Source: Synergistaceae bacterium (GTDB lineage Bacteria; Synergistota; Synergistia; Synergistales; Synergistaceae). Taken from it: a DNA stretch of 5,186 bases. A program made the position numbers and the translations under genes. A model generated the notes under the pieces. The model was not told where the DNA came from and searched no databases. It saw nothing but the letters and a program-made list of their open reading frames with translations. Positions 1 to 5,186 of this stretch are shown piece by piece (the stretch's first letter is position 1; each line of letters begins with the position of its first letter). The stretch covers positions 1-5,186 of the forward strand of contig JAAZCN010000203.1 in assembly GCA_012513245.1 (NCBI GenBank), read 5' to 3'.

Positions 1-575
1 ATAGAATTAGTAGGCGGATCTGCAATCACAGCCTGTATAATATATGAATTATTGTACCCTGAAACCAACGTTTCTCCTATTGCATCTTCAGGTGTTCCAA
101 AATATTCTCGGGCAAAAGATTCTGTAACAATTATTTCATTTTTATTGAATAGAGAGTTTTCGTTTACCAGACCGGTTACTACTTTAGGAGGAAACATTTG
201 TAAGAATCGTTCATCTACAAATTCTAATAAAGGATATCCTAAATCACGCTCACCATGTTTAAAAGCAGATCCATAGTTAGGATATAATACTGCAACAGAC
301 TCTATTTCAGGAAATGCTAGAGTTAGTTTTTCTGCCGCTATGTAAGGTAAACGGCCATATTCGATTTGTTTACCTGTGCTTTTTAAGGTACCGTATAAAT
401 GATATATCCTATCTGAATCGGGATAAAAACTATCATAAGTGGTTTCAAACTTGTACCAATGGTATCCGTAAGCAAAGAAAACTACACCCATGGTAAGTCC
501 TAAAATACTGATCACGCTCTGTGTTTTGTATTTCAGGAGGTTTCTCCAGGCAATTTTGATATGGTGTTTGAACAT
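1..575 (-). CDS. FtsX/MacB-type ABC transporter permease, N-terminal 191 codons (runs off the left edge)
   Basis: Reading the minus strand from the ATG at 575-573, the frame stays open to the window edge for 191 codons. It begins MFKHHIKIAWRNLLKYKTQS and continues with a hydrophobic segment at about residues 21-40, then YDSFYPDSDRIYHLYG. That is the usual start of Bacteroidetes FtsX-like permeases: a short cytoplasmic basic stretch, the first transmembrane helix, then a periplasmic MacB_PCD-type domain from about residue 45 onward. Family members export or extract substrates (peptides, lipoproteins, drugs) together with a separate LolD/MacB-like ATPase; the substrate cannot be told from sequence. 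The start lies 12 bases after the TAA of the upstream permease fragment, so the two were probably one operon. No Shine-Dalgarno is seen, which is normal for Bacteroidetes. The family assignment is strong; the transported substrate is unknown. Confidence 0.88.
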   Translation of the reverse strand, partial: MFKHHIKIAWRNLLKYKTQSVISILGLTMGVVFFAYGYHWYKFETTYDSFYPDSDRIYHLYGTLKSTGKQIEYGRLPYIAAEKLTLAFPEIESVAVLYPNYGSAFKHGERDLGYPLLEFVDERFLQMFPPKVVTGLVNENSLFNKNEIIVTESFAREYFGTPEDAIGETLVSGYNNSYIIQAVIADPPTNS

Positions 576-587
576 TTATTTAAAGTT

Positions 588-1515
588 TTATTCCGATTTA
601 ACTACTTCTGCTGGGTTCTCCTTAGCAGCTTTTACCACCCTGAAAATCATACTTGCCATCACGATAAGCAATACAAGTGCAAACACCCCGGCAAAGAGCC
701 ACCATTCCATGGATACTCGTCGTGTATACTGCTCAAGCCAGCGCTGCATAACAAATACACCTATTGGGAAAGCGATAGCCGATGCCGCAATAGTTATCCA
801 GAGATATTGTTTAAAGAAGAGCATGAAGATCTCTTTAACGGTAGCCCCATTCACTTTGCGGATGGCAATCTCTTTACGGCGACGGTTACATGCAAGGGTA
901 ATCATGGAGTATATGCCAAAAATGGCGATGAGTATAGCGACAGCAGTCATTGCTGTTAATAAAATGAGTAGATATCTTTCTGACTTCGTGTATTCGGAAT
1001 AAAACTCCTCCATATTGTACAATCTGATAATTCTTCCTCCTTGATCTGTTACCAGATCTGTTATCTCCTTCTCTGTTGATTCTCTGAAGCCATCTGCATA
1101 CTTATATGCAAAATAGTTGAAGCTTGTGGAGATGCTTTCCGTTTCAGACGAAGGTACAGGCCCTGTTTTTAAATCATAGTTGCCGGTTATAGGATTTTTA
1201 ATAGTGGAAAGTGTTTCCATATTATCTCTGAGCACATAAACTGAAGGAACAATAGGCATAGAAGGTGGAGAGATATGGATATCTCTCATGACACCTACAA
1301 TTGTAAAGTTATTTATCTTTTCTCCCAGTGGATTTTTTAATCCAAACTCCTTTGCCGCAGTTTCATTAATCAGGCAAGCACTCTTTTCTCCATATTGCAA
1401 GTTTCTTCCTTCTATGATTTGAAATTCAAAGAAATCAACGAAATCCGGTTCATGAAATTTAACCAGTTCGGTTTTAATTATCTTTTCAGATTCTGTTCTA
1501 TACTGTAAAGAGGAT
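588..1515 (-). pseudogene. FtsX/MacB-type ABC transporter permease, 5'-truncated by the IS3 element
   Basis: The permease-derived part is about 308 residues, ending AKENPAEVVKSE. Numbered in the open frame that starts at 1604, it has a periplasmic MacB_PCD-like part (31-205), then three membrane segments (about 211-237, 266-288, 300-325). Between the first two lies the basic coupling-helix signature RRRKEIAIRKVNGATVKEI (241-259) expected of FtsX-family permeases. Full-length Bacteroidetes homologues with two FtsX halves are about 780 residues, so more than half is missing. The frame continues upstream to an ATG at 1604, but its first 30 codons come from the IS3 terminal repeat and the 3' end of orfB in another frame, so they are not native. 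The missing N-terminal part is not found on the other side of the element. A shortened protein could be made by read-through from the IS, but it would lack the first membrane helix and is probably non-functional. Confidence 0.85.
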
Positions 1516-1551
1516 TGGACTTGCAAACTTAATTGAGACAAAAAGTTAAGC
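1516..1551 (+). repeat. IS3 terminal inverted repeat, orfB side (IRR)
   Basis: This 36-bp stretch starts TGGACTTGCAAACTTAATTG and ends in GTTAAGC. It pairs with the reverse complement of the right-hand end (4900 back to 4871, then TTAA and GC at 2764-2759) at 27 of 36 positions. Mismatches fall at positions 5, 8, 10, 17-19, 21, 26 and 28. The orfB stop codon (1548-1546) lies within it. Confidence 0.85.
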
Positions 1552-2439
1552 GACATTTTTAATTGATTCTTTTTTAAGATTATACTGATTCCAAAATTCA
1601 TCAATGGTTAAGTTACCCAATGCTGAGAATCTCCTTTTATGATTATACCAGGATTCAATATATTCAAATACCTGCAAGCGCATTTGCTCTCTTGTTTTGA
1701 GTTTGGTACCATAGACCAATTCAGATTTGAAAGTTTTGAAAAAACTTTCAGCCACAGCATTATCCCAACAATTTCCCTTTCCACTCATACTTTGTTCCAG
1801 CTTCAAGGATTTCAAAAGGTTGACAGTCTGTTTGCAGGCATACTGGATACCCCGGTCAGAATGGAATATCATTCCTTCTGCAAAAGGTCTGTTCCTATTG
1901 GCCATCCTTATGGCCGGGACTACGGTATGGGAGGCATTCATATGATCGCTTATGGACCACCCGATCAGTTTGCGATCAAAAAGATCCAGCACACAGGTCA
2001 GATAAAGAAACCCATCCTTACACGGAATATAGGTCAGGTCAGAGACACATGCTTTCACAGGCTCATTCTGATTAAACCTGCGATTCAGCAGATTTGGTGC
2101 AACCTTATAGTTGTGAGAGGCATCCGTCGTCACTTTGAATCGTCTCGAGAGTTTGCTGCGCAAGCCCATTTCCCTCATATGGCATGCTACGGTGGTTCTC
2201 GAGACGGGAGTTCCGGATACCTGCAAATCCTTCGCCAGCCGGGGGCTTCCATTGCGTCCCTTGGCAGCAAAATAGGCATCCCTGATCTTTTCGTCCAGCT
2301 CCATATACTTACGCTTACGCGCGCCCTCCGGATCTTTAAGCCAGCGGTAATAACTGCTCCTGGGCACTTTCAGTACTTTACACATCACCTCGATCGTCCA
2401 TTGTTTCGAGTTGTATTCCTTTATAAAGAGATAGATCAA
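1546..2439 (-). CDS. IS3-family transposase OrfB, DDE integrase domain (made as OrfAB by -1 frameshift)
   Basis: This is the catalytic subunit of an IS3-type transposase, which cuts and joins the element's ends through a circular intermediate. Counting from the TTG at 2439, an HTH_21-like region spans about residues 38-95 and an rve integrase core about 124-285. The catalytic triad is visible: D134 (in SDLTYIP), D195 (in FHSDRGIQY) and E231 (in NAVAESFF), with 35 residues between the second D and the E, the classical DD(35)E spacing. The frame has no ATG near its start; TTG is the only candidate and overlaps the orfA TGA. The frame is -1 relative to orfA and is open from a TGA just upstream of an A7 run at 2475-2469. 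Translation is therefore most likely by frameshift, giving an OrfAB fusion of about 396 residues (2735 to 1546). Length and motifs are intact, so the enzyme could be active. Confidence 0.95.
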   Translation of the reverse strand: MIYLFIKEYNSKQWTIEVMCKVLKVPRSSYYRWLKDPEGARKRKYMELDEKIRDAYFAAKGRNGSPRLAKDLQVSGTPVSRTTVACHMREMGLRSKLSRRFKVTTDASHNYKVAPNLLNRRFNQNEPVKACVSDLTYIPCKDGFLYLTCVLDLFDRKLIGWSISDHMNASHTVVPAIRMANRNRPFAEGMIFHSDRGIQYACKQTVNLLKSLKLEQSMSGKGNCWDNAVAESFFKTFKSELVYGTKLKTREQMRLQVFEYIESWYNHKRRFSALGNLTIDEFWNQYNLKKESIKNVA

Positions 2440-2475
2440 CGATCTCTCTTGGAGATGATGCTCAAAGCTTTTTTT
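2425..2475 (-). promoter_or_regulatory. Probable -1 programmed ribosomal frameshift signal between orfA and orfB
   Basis: On the minus strand a run of seven A residues (2475-2469) is read as TTA AAA AAA GCT in orfA. A -1 slip at the two lysine codons continues as AGC TTT GAG and enters the orfB frame with no stop. About 19 bases downstream, an 8-bp stem with a 9-base loop (2449-2442 with 2432-2425, one G-U pair) straddles the orfA stop and could stimulate slipping. IS3 elements commonly use A6G or A7 slippery runs. The stem is somewhat far from the slip site, so its role is less certain than that of the A7 run. Confidence 0.72.
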
Positions 2476-2735
2476 AATATGTCCCGCTCCGTTTCAGCTT
2501 CACCCAGACGTTTTTCCAGTTCAGCAATCCTTTTGGTGTCCTCACTTAATGACTGGACTCCGTGTCCGGGAAAACTGGCTTCACCTTTCTGCTGGTATTC
2601 TTTCCGCCAACGATATAGAAGAAAGGGGGCAATACCCAATTCCTGTGCAAGCTCGGAAACATTCTTGCGTTCTAAACTGAGTTTGACCGCATTCTCTTTG
2701 AATGCCTTGTCAAAATGGGTCCTTTGTTTTCTCAT
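2436..2735 (-). CDS. IS3-family transposase OrfA, helix-turn-helix DNA-binding protein
   Basis: This 99-residue protein starts MRKQRTHFDKAFKENAVKLS. An HTH_Tnp_1-type helix-turn-helix spans about residues 8-48 (NVSELAQELGIAPFLLYRWRKEY at its core). A coiled-coil or leucine-zipper stretch follows at about 64-91 (RIAELEKRLGEAETERDILKKAL), as used for dimerisation in IS3 and IS911 OrfA proteins. OrfA binds the terminal repeats and regulates transposition; its zipper is shared with OrfAB. The ATG at 2735 is chosen because the family motif begins there. The frame is open for 19 more codons to an ATG at 2792, but those codons lie in the end of the nested IS1634 element and cannot be native. The gene itself is undamaged; only its upstream region has been replaced from 2761 onward. 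Its TGA overlaps the TTG of orfB. Confidence 0.93.
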   Translation of the reverse strand: MRKQRTHFDKAFKENAVKLSLERKNVSELAQELGIAPFLLYRWRKEYQQKGEASFPGHGVQSLSEDTKRIAELEKRLGEAETERDILKKALSIISKRDR

Positions 2736-2741
2736 ATTACA

Positions 2742-2769
2742 CAAAAATAAGCTTTTATGCTTAACCCAA
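2742..2769 (-). promoter_or_regulatory. Candidate Bacteroides-type promoter for IS3 orfA
   Basis: On the minus strand TATTTTTG (2749-2742) fits the Bacteroides -7 consensus TAnnTTTG and ends 6 bases before the orfA ATG. A TTG (2769-2767) lies 17 bases upstream, near where a -33 element would sit. That TTG belongs to the terminal repeat of the nested IS1634 element, so the -33 box, if used, was created by the insertion. Transcription would begin at or very near the ATG. This is a motif match only, in AT-rich sequence. Confidence 0.35.
2761..2764. repeat. Target-site duplication TTAA, left copy, of the nested IS1634 element
   Basis: TTAA is present at 2761-2764 and again at 4867-4870, directly outside the 12-bp inverted repeats of the inner element. 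The corresponding GTTAAGC at the other IS3 end (1545-1551) shows that TTAA is part of the IS3 terminal repeat and so is target sequence. Confidence 0.8.
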
Positions 2770-2776
2770 CTTTCAC
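2765..2776 (+). repeat. Terminal inverted repeat of the IS1634-family element, 3' side of the transposase
   Basis: CCCAACTTTCAC, the exact reverse complement of 4855-4866. The similarity stops immediately inside the 12 bp. Confidence 0.85.
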
Positions 2777-2808
2777 TTACATTTCCACGCAATCCTGTCC
2801 AGAATGAG

Positions 2809-4704
2809 TCAGGACGATCCCCTTGGCGGTGACTGTGACCTACATATTTTTATTTTCTTGAACGGCGCCTGTTTCATCTTTAGGATGGAGTATATCCTCT
2901 CCGCTTGCTTTGTCGGCCGACTGCATTGTCTCAGTTCCACCTTCTCACCCAGGGCATTGACGGCTTCTGTAGTCACCAATTTCTGCGTAGACATGCGGCG
3001 AACAATCTCTGTCCAATAAGCGTTTTCTCCCGATTGCTTGAGTTGAAAGCGTATCGTATTGACAATCCAATAAGAAAGTAGTCCGAAGAATAAATGCGCA
3101 TCACTGCGTTCATCCTTTTGATGATAGATGGGTCGTAGATTGAGATCCGTTTTTAGCTGCCGGTTGGTGCATTCTATCTCACGAATCAAATTATAATACT
3201 CCCAGGTCGTCTGTTCGCCAAAAGTCCGTACGTTGGTTCTCAGGAAATAGACTCCCGTGTTTTTGTCTATTGCGGTAATATCCTTGATCGTCCAGTTTAC
3301 TTTTTGCATTTCAGCTGGTTTCCTCTCATTGCACAGGTACGTTATTTGATAATGTCGCGCGATGGAGGGATAACGCTCAATGGCTCTGCCGACTCGTTCA
3401 ACTACTTTTTCGTAACGTTTGGTACCTCCTTTCCTTGTAATGGCCTCGTTGATTTTCTCCATCTCCCCTTCAAAGCGTTCTTTCCATTGACGGTTCATGG
3501 AGGCTTCCGTCATTGCTTTTGAGGGAGAGGTGATCTCCAGATAATAATCCTCTTCAGGCCGGGTCTGCACTTCCCGCAAGGTAATCTCCTGTTTTCCGGT
3601 GTCATGTACGGTTACCGTCCGGTGATCCTTCGAGAGGCTGTAGTCTTTTAACCGTGTGCGTGATACGCATAGATAATTGTATCCTTTTTCTTTTATGCCT
3701 TGCAGGTTCTCTTCGGTGGAGATGCCCGCATCGATTACAACCAAGGTCTTTTTACTGGTGACGGAGGTTTTGACAGCCAACTTGTCAATCATACCGGGAA
3801 GTGATTTGGGGTCTGAGGTATTGCCTGCAAGAATAGAGGAATAACGGATAAATCCCTCCCTGTTTATGCACAAGGCCAATACCAGTAATCGACAGTCGTT
3901 GCGCTTCTCCTTGCTGCGTCCGAAACGCGCTTTGCGACTTCCTGCTTTACGGCCTTCAAAATAGAAGTTGGTCAGGTCAAAAAGCACGATACGATTATCT
4001 ATATTGAACAGGTTATCCGTCCTTTGGCAAAGATGTCGTTCCAATTTATCTTTGATCCCATAAAGACGATCCGGCATTTGGTAGAGTGCATTGATGCCCG
4101 GAGTCCAATCCGGAGTACCTGAATAAAGTTCGCAAGCAGCGGAATTCTCCTTCATGACACGGTGTGTAGCCCATTCCGATGGACTATAAACGGTTCGGAC
4201 AATCAGATGGGAGAGAGCGGCATGAATGGCGTTTTCATTCCAGCCCTGGCCTCTTAGAAAATCTTCCAGCCCCAGGCGGTCAATGGTTTGTTTGCAAAGC
4301 CATTCCGCGCCGATGTTACGGGCATCGGTATGTTCTACTGTATCCAAATCTATATACCTTTCGGACTCTTCTTTGGATTGGTTCTCTTTTTGGTTGAACC
4401 GGTCGATCCCTCCTTCGGCAAGCATGCGTTGCCAGTATCGTTCGGCAAAGAGGCGCTCTTCGTGAGAAAGTCCATCCTTATTTTCCGGGAAAAGAGATCC
4501 ATGATGCCGGTGTTGAAAACGCATAGTCAAGGCACGTGCAATACGTTTGACCTGGAGAGGCTTCAGGCATGGTTCAAAACCGATATTCAGTACAATCAGG
4601 GAATGCACATGTCCGCGCACATCTCGATAAGACTCCTTCAGTCGATAGTAAGGAGCTTCCTGTCCCGTGGCGGAATTGAAACGTAGTTGTACATTCACGT
4701 GCAT
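2809..4704 (-). CDS. IS1634-family DDE transposase, 631 residues
   Basis: This transposase moves the inner element by cutting its ends. The start is taken as the ATG at 4704 (MHVNVQLRFNSATG); the frame extends 9 codons further to 4731, but those residues look unlike the family start. Counted from 4704, the RNase H-like core shows D243 (in IVLFDLTNFYFEG), D325 (in TLVVIDAGISTEENL) and E511, seven residues before K518, in a motif of the form IE..NRQLKTDLNLRPIYHQ. This matches the altered YREK-type region of IS1634 proteins. A long insertion with a coiled-coil-like charged stretch (about 400-445) lies between the second D and the E, as in IS4-superfamily enzymes with an insertion domain. The last residues are rich in K, S, P and R, and the TGA lies 44 bases from the element end. 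The frame is complete and apparently undamaged. The family is secure; the closest named element is not identified. Confidence 0.93.
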   Translation of the reverse strand: MHVNVQLRFNSATGQEAPYYRLKESYRDVRGHVHSLIVLNIGFEPCLKPLQVKRIARALTMRFQHRHHGSLFPENKDGLSHEERLFAERYWQRMLAEGGIDRFNQKENQSKEESERYIDLDTVEHTDARNIGAEWLCKQTIDRLGLEDFLRGQGWNENAIHAALSHLIVRTVYSPSEWATHRVMKENSAACELYSGTPDWTPGINALYQMPDRLYGIKDKLERHLCQRTDNLFNIDNRIVLFDLTNFYFEGRKAGSRKARFGRSKEKRNDCRLLVLALCINREGFIRYSSILAGNTSDPKSLPGMIDKLAVKTSVTSKKTLVVIDAGISTEENLQGIKEKGYNYLCVSRTRLKDYSLSKDHRTVTVHDTGKQEITLREVQTRPEEDYYLEITSPSKAMTEASMNRQWKERFEGEMEKINEAITRKGGTKRYEKVVERVGRAIERYPSIARHYQITYLCNERKPAEMQKVNWTIKDITAIDKNTGVYFLRTNVRTFGEQTTWEYYNLIREIECTNRQLKTDLNLRPIYHQKDERSDAHLFFGLLSYWIVNTIRFQLKQSGENAYWTEIVRRMSTQKLVTTEAVNALGEKVELRQCSRPTKQAERIYSILKMKQAPFKKIKICRSQSPPRGSS

Positions 4705-4866
4705 GAGACAAAAATACAACAAGACTTGCATTCAAAAGTGTCCTACAATCCGGATTTGACATACTTCCGAAAAATACGATCGCTGAATATCAAATGGCTA
4801 TCACATCAAAGGAGCATAAAACAGGCTCATTTTTTATCAAAAATAATTTTGAGGGTGAAAGTTGGG
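4705..4866 (-). promoter_or_regulatory. Upstream region of the IS1634-family transposase with a candidate promoter
   Basis: This 162-base non-coding stretch lies between the transposase start and the element end. On the minus strand TATTTTTG (4716-4709) fits the Bacteroides -7 consensus and ends 4 bases before the ATG. TTTG (4736-4733) lies 16 bases further upstream as a possible -33 box. The spacing resembles that in front of IS3 orfA. Initiation there would give an mRNA with almost no leader. A weak hairpin (GAGC/GCTC) occurs near 4812-4828. No gene is seen in the stretch. Confidence 0.4.
4855..4866 (-). repeat. Terminal inverted repeat of the IS1634-family element, 5' side of the transposase
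   Basis: GTGAAAGTTGGG, the exact reverse complement of 2765-2776. It is directly followed by the second TTAA. Confidence 0.85.
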
Positions 4867-4870
4867 TTAA
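4867..4870. repeat. Target-site duplication TTAA, right copy
   Basis: Second copy of the 4-bp duplication made when the IS1634-family element entered the IS3 terminal repeat. It continues directly into the displaced outer part of that repeat. Confidence 0.8.
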
Positions 4871-4900
4871 CTCTGTGTCCCGGCTAAGTTAGTAATTCCA
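4867..4900 (-). repeat. Displaced outer part of the IS3 terminal inverted repeat, orfA side (IRL)
   Basis: Read on the minus strand from 4900, this begins TGGAATTACTAACTTAGCC and ends in GAGTTAA. It matches the orfB-side terminal repeat (1516-1549) at 25 of 34 positions. The remaining GC of the repeat and the rest of the IS3 element lie at 2760 and leftward, 2.1 kb away. Reading it as IS sequence also explains the in-frame TAG and TAA at 4890-4895, immediately before the symporter fragment: they are not part of that gene. Confidence 0.83.
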
Positions 4901-5186
4901 GTTATGCATCTTCGGTAACCTTCTCTTCTATCCTGCCATGCTCGCCAATAACATCAGTTCACCGCTGAGTTTTGCAACCTATCTGTTTGCAATCTTCGTG
5001 CTTTTCGCCGGTCTGTCGGTCCTTGAAACATCGACTAACGCGTATGTTTATTCTCTGGGTGATCCGGCTACCGCGACCAGGCGACTCAATTTCTCCCAAT
5101 CCTTTAACCCTTTTGGTGCCCTTACCGGCGTTTTGGTGAGCCAGATATTCGTGTTGTCTCAACTCAATACCATGACCGCTTCACAG
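4901..5186 (+). pseudogene. FucP-like sugar:H+ symporter (MFS), interior fragment lacking its 5' end
   Basis: From 4902 the plus strand is open for 95 codons to the window edge. It contains LLFYPAM (7-13), a hydrophobic helix (24-41) leading into LETSTNAYVYSLGDPATATR, then RRLNFSQSFNPFGALTGVLV (60-79). This is the pattern of the fucose/galactose/glucose:H+ symporter family (TC 2.A.1.7; compare LETAANP and RLNLAQTFNSFGA in E. coli FucP). E42 here probably corresponds to the glutamate in the fourth helix of FucP implicated in proton coupling. By comparison about 90-95 N-terminal residues are missing, cut off by the IS3 end, and no start codon in suitable context replaces them. The protein would sit in the inner membrane. 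The 3' part is outside the window, so only the 5' truncation is certain. The sugar cannot be assigned; L-fucose is the commonest annotation for this motif set. Confidence 0.82.

Larger units (their letters stand above)
2765..4866 (-). mobile_element. IS1634-family (IS4 superfamily) insertion sequence, about 2.1 kb, nested in the IS3 terminal repeat
   Basis: The element is 2102 bp, with perfect 12-bp terminal repeats CCCAACTTTCAC / GTGAAAGTTGGG and a flanking TTAA duplication. It carries one long transposase gene on the minus strand. The boundaries are fixed independently, because excising it with one TTAA rebuilds the IS3 terminal repeat. Since TTAA is palindromic, the repeat could also be written as 16 bp including TTAA, but comparison with the intact IS3 end assigns TTAA to the target. 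The gene, both ends and the duplication are all intact, which suggests a fairly recent insertion by a possibly active element. Confidence 0.88.
1516..4900 (-). mobile_element. IS3-family insertion sequence (about 1279 bp) interrupted by a nested IS1634-family element
   Basis: The outer ends begin TG (1516) and end CA (4900), as is typical of the IS3 family. They form a 36-bp imperfect inverted repeat with 27 matching positions once the inner element (2765-4866) and one TTAA copy are removed. That leaves about 1279 bp, normal for IS3 elements. Genes run on the minus strand: orfA 2735-2436, then orfB ending at 1546 with its TAA inside the terminal repeat. No direct repeat flanks the element (GGAT on the left, GTTA on the right), and the flanking genes do not match each other. 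The orfA-side terminal repeat is split by about 2.1 kb, so transposition of this copy is probably impaired. The subgroup within IS3 is not assigned. Confidence 0.88.

Noticed and set aside
490..1002. Plus-strand open frames of 170 and 132 codons
   Set aside because: They are antisense to the FtsX-like permease C-terminus and the start of the next permease, both of which show clear family motifs and membrane segments.
1528..1551. IS3 left end first placed at the TGAGAC at 1534
   Set aside because: The similarity between the two ends continues 18 bases further out, to a TG at 1516 and a CA at 4900, so the outer boundary was moved.
2736..2792. 19-codon N-terminal extension of orfA
   Set aside because: The extension is coded mostly by the end of the inner element and the duplicated TTAA. 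The frame is open there by chance, and the family start is at 2735.
2793..2814. Hairpin TCCTG/CAGGA at the 3' end of the IS1634-type transposase gene, considered as a terminator
   Set aside because: Only five base pairs with a 12-base loop, and no T run follows on the transposase strand.
1639..2832. 397-codon open frame on the plus strand
   Set aside because: It lies antisense to orfB and orfA and crosses the boundary into the inner element. Its composition looks like a mirror frame of the transposase, with no recognisable domain; both genes underneath have full catalytic and DNA-binding motifs.
4179..4686. Several overlapping plus-strand open frames of 72-132 codons
   Set aside because: All are antisense to the N-terminal third of the IS1634-type transposase and show no independent features.
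4811..4835. Plus-strand hairpin GAGC/GCTC followed by T residues, considered as a terminator
   Set aside because: The stem is only 4-5 bp, and no plus-strand gene lies upstream for it to terminate.
4884..4895. In-frame stops TAG and TAA just before the symporter fragment, first read as decay of the symporter gene
   Set aside because: These bases belong to the IS3 terminal repeat, which matches the left end through 4900. The symporter sequence proper starts after it and has no stop.
4959..5162. 67-codon minus-strand open frame
   Set aside because: It is antisense to the symporter fragment, whose plus-strand frame has convincing FucP motifs.

Overview
The window looks like chromosomal DNA of a Bacteroidales bacterium (Bacteroides or Parabacteroides type). 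The grounds are start codons without Shine-Dalgarno sequences, boxes matching the Bacteroides -7 consensus TAnnTTTG, tandem FtsX-like permeases, and a FucP-type symporter of Bacteroidetes flavour. Genus and identities were not tested by any search.

Layout, left to right. Positions 1-575 (minus strand) hold the first 191 codons of an FtsX/MacB-type ABC permease whose 3' end lies outside the window. Twelve bases upstream of it, 588-1515 (minus) is the C-terminal part of a second permease of the same family that has lost its N-terminal part. Positions 1516-4900 are one IS3-family insertion sequence, orfA plus orfB on the minus strand with a likely -1 frameshift. Its orfA-side terminal inverted repeat has been split by a second element, an IS1634-family (IS4 superfamily) insertion sequence at 2765-4866 encoding a 631-residue transposase. 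From 4901 to the right edge (plus strand) lies an interior fragment of a FucP-like sugar:H+ symporter gene that lacks its 5' end.

The nesting can be read base by base. The inner element is flanked on both sides by TTAA. Removing it with one TTAA restores an IS3 element of about 1279 bp with imperfect 36-bp terminal repeats (27 of 36 identical), beginning TG and ending CA. This fixes the boundaries of both elements and the order of events: IS3 first, IS1634 type second.

The two flanks of the IS3 element belong to different genes. Both are truncated at their 5' ends, they point away from the element, and no target duplication flanks it. The IS3 copy therefore appears to mark a rearrangement junction (recombination between IS copies, an adjacent deletion, or an assembly join) rather than a simple insertion. 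I see no new defence, RNA or metabolic system here. The interest lies in the nested mobile elements and the rearrangement.
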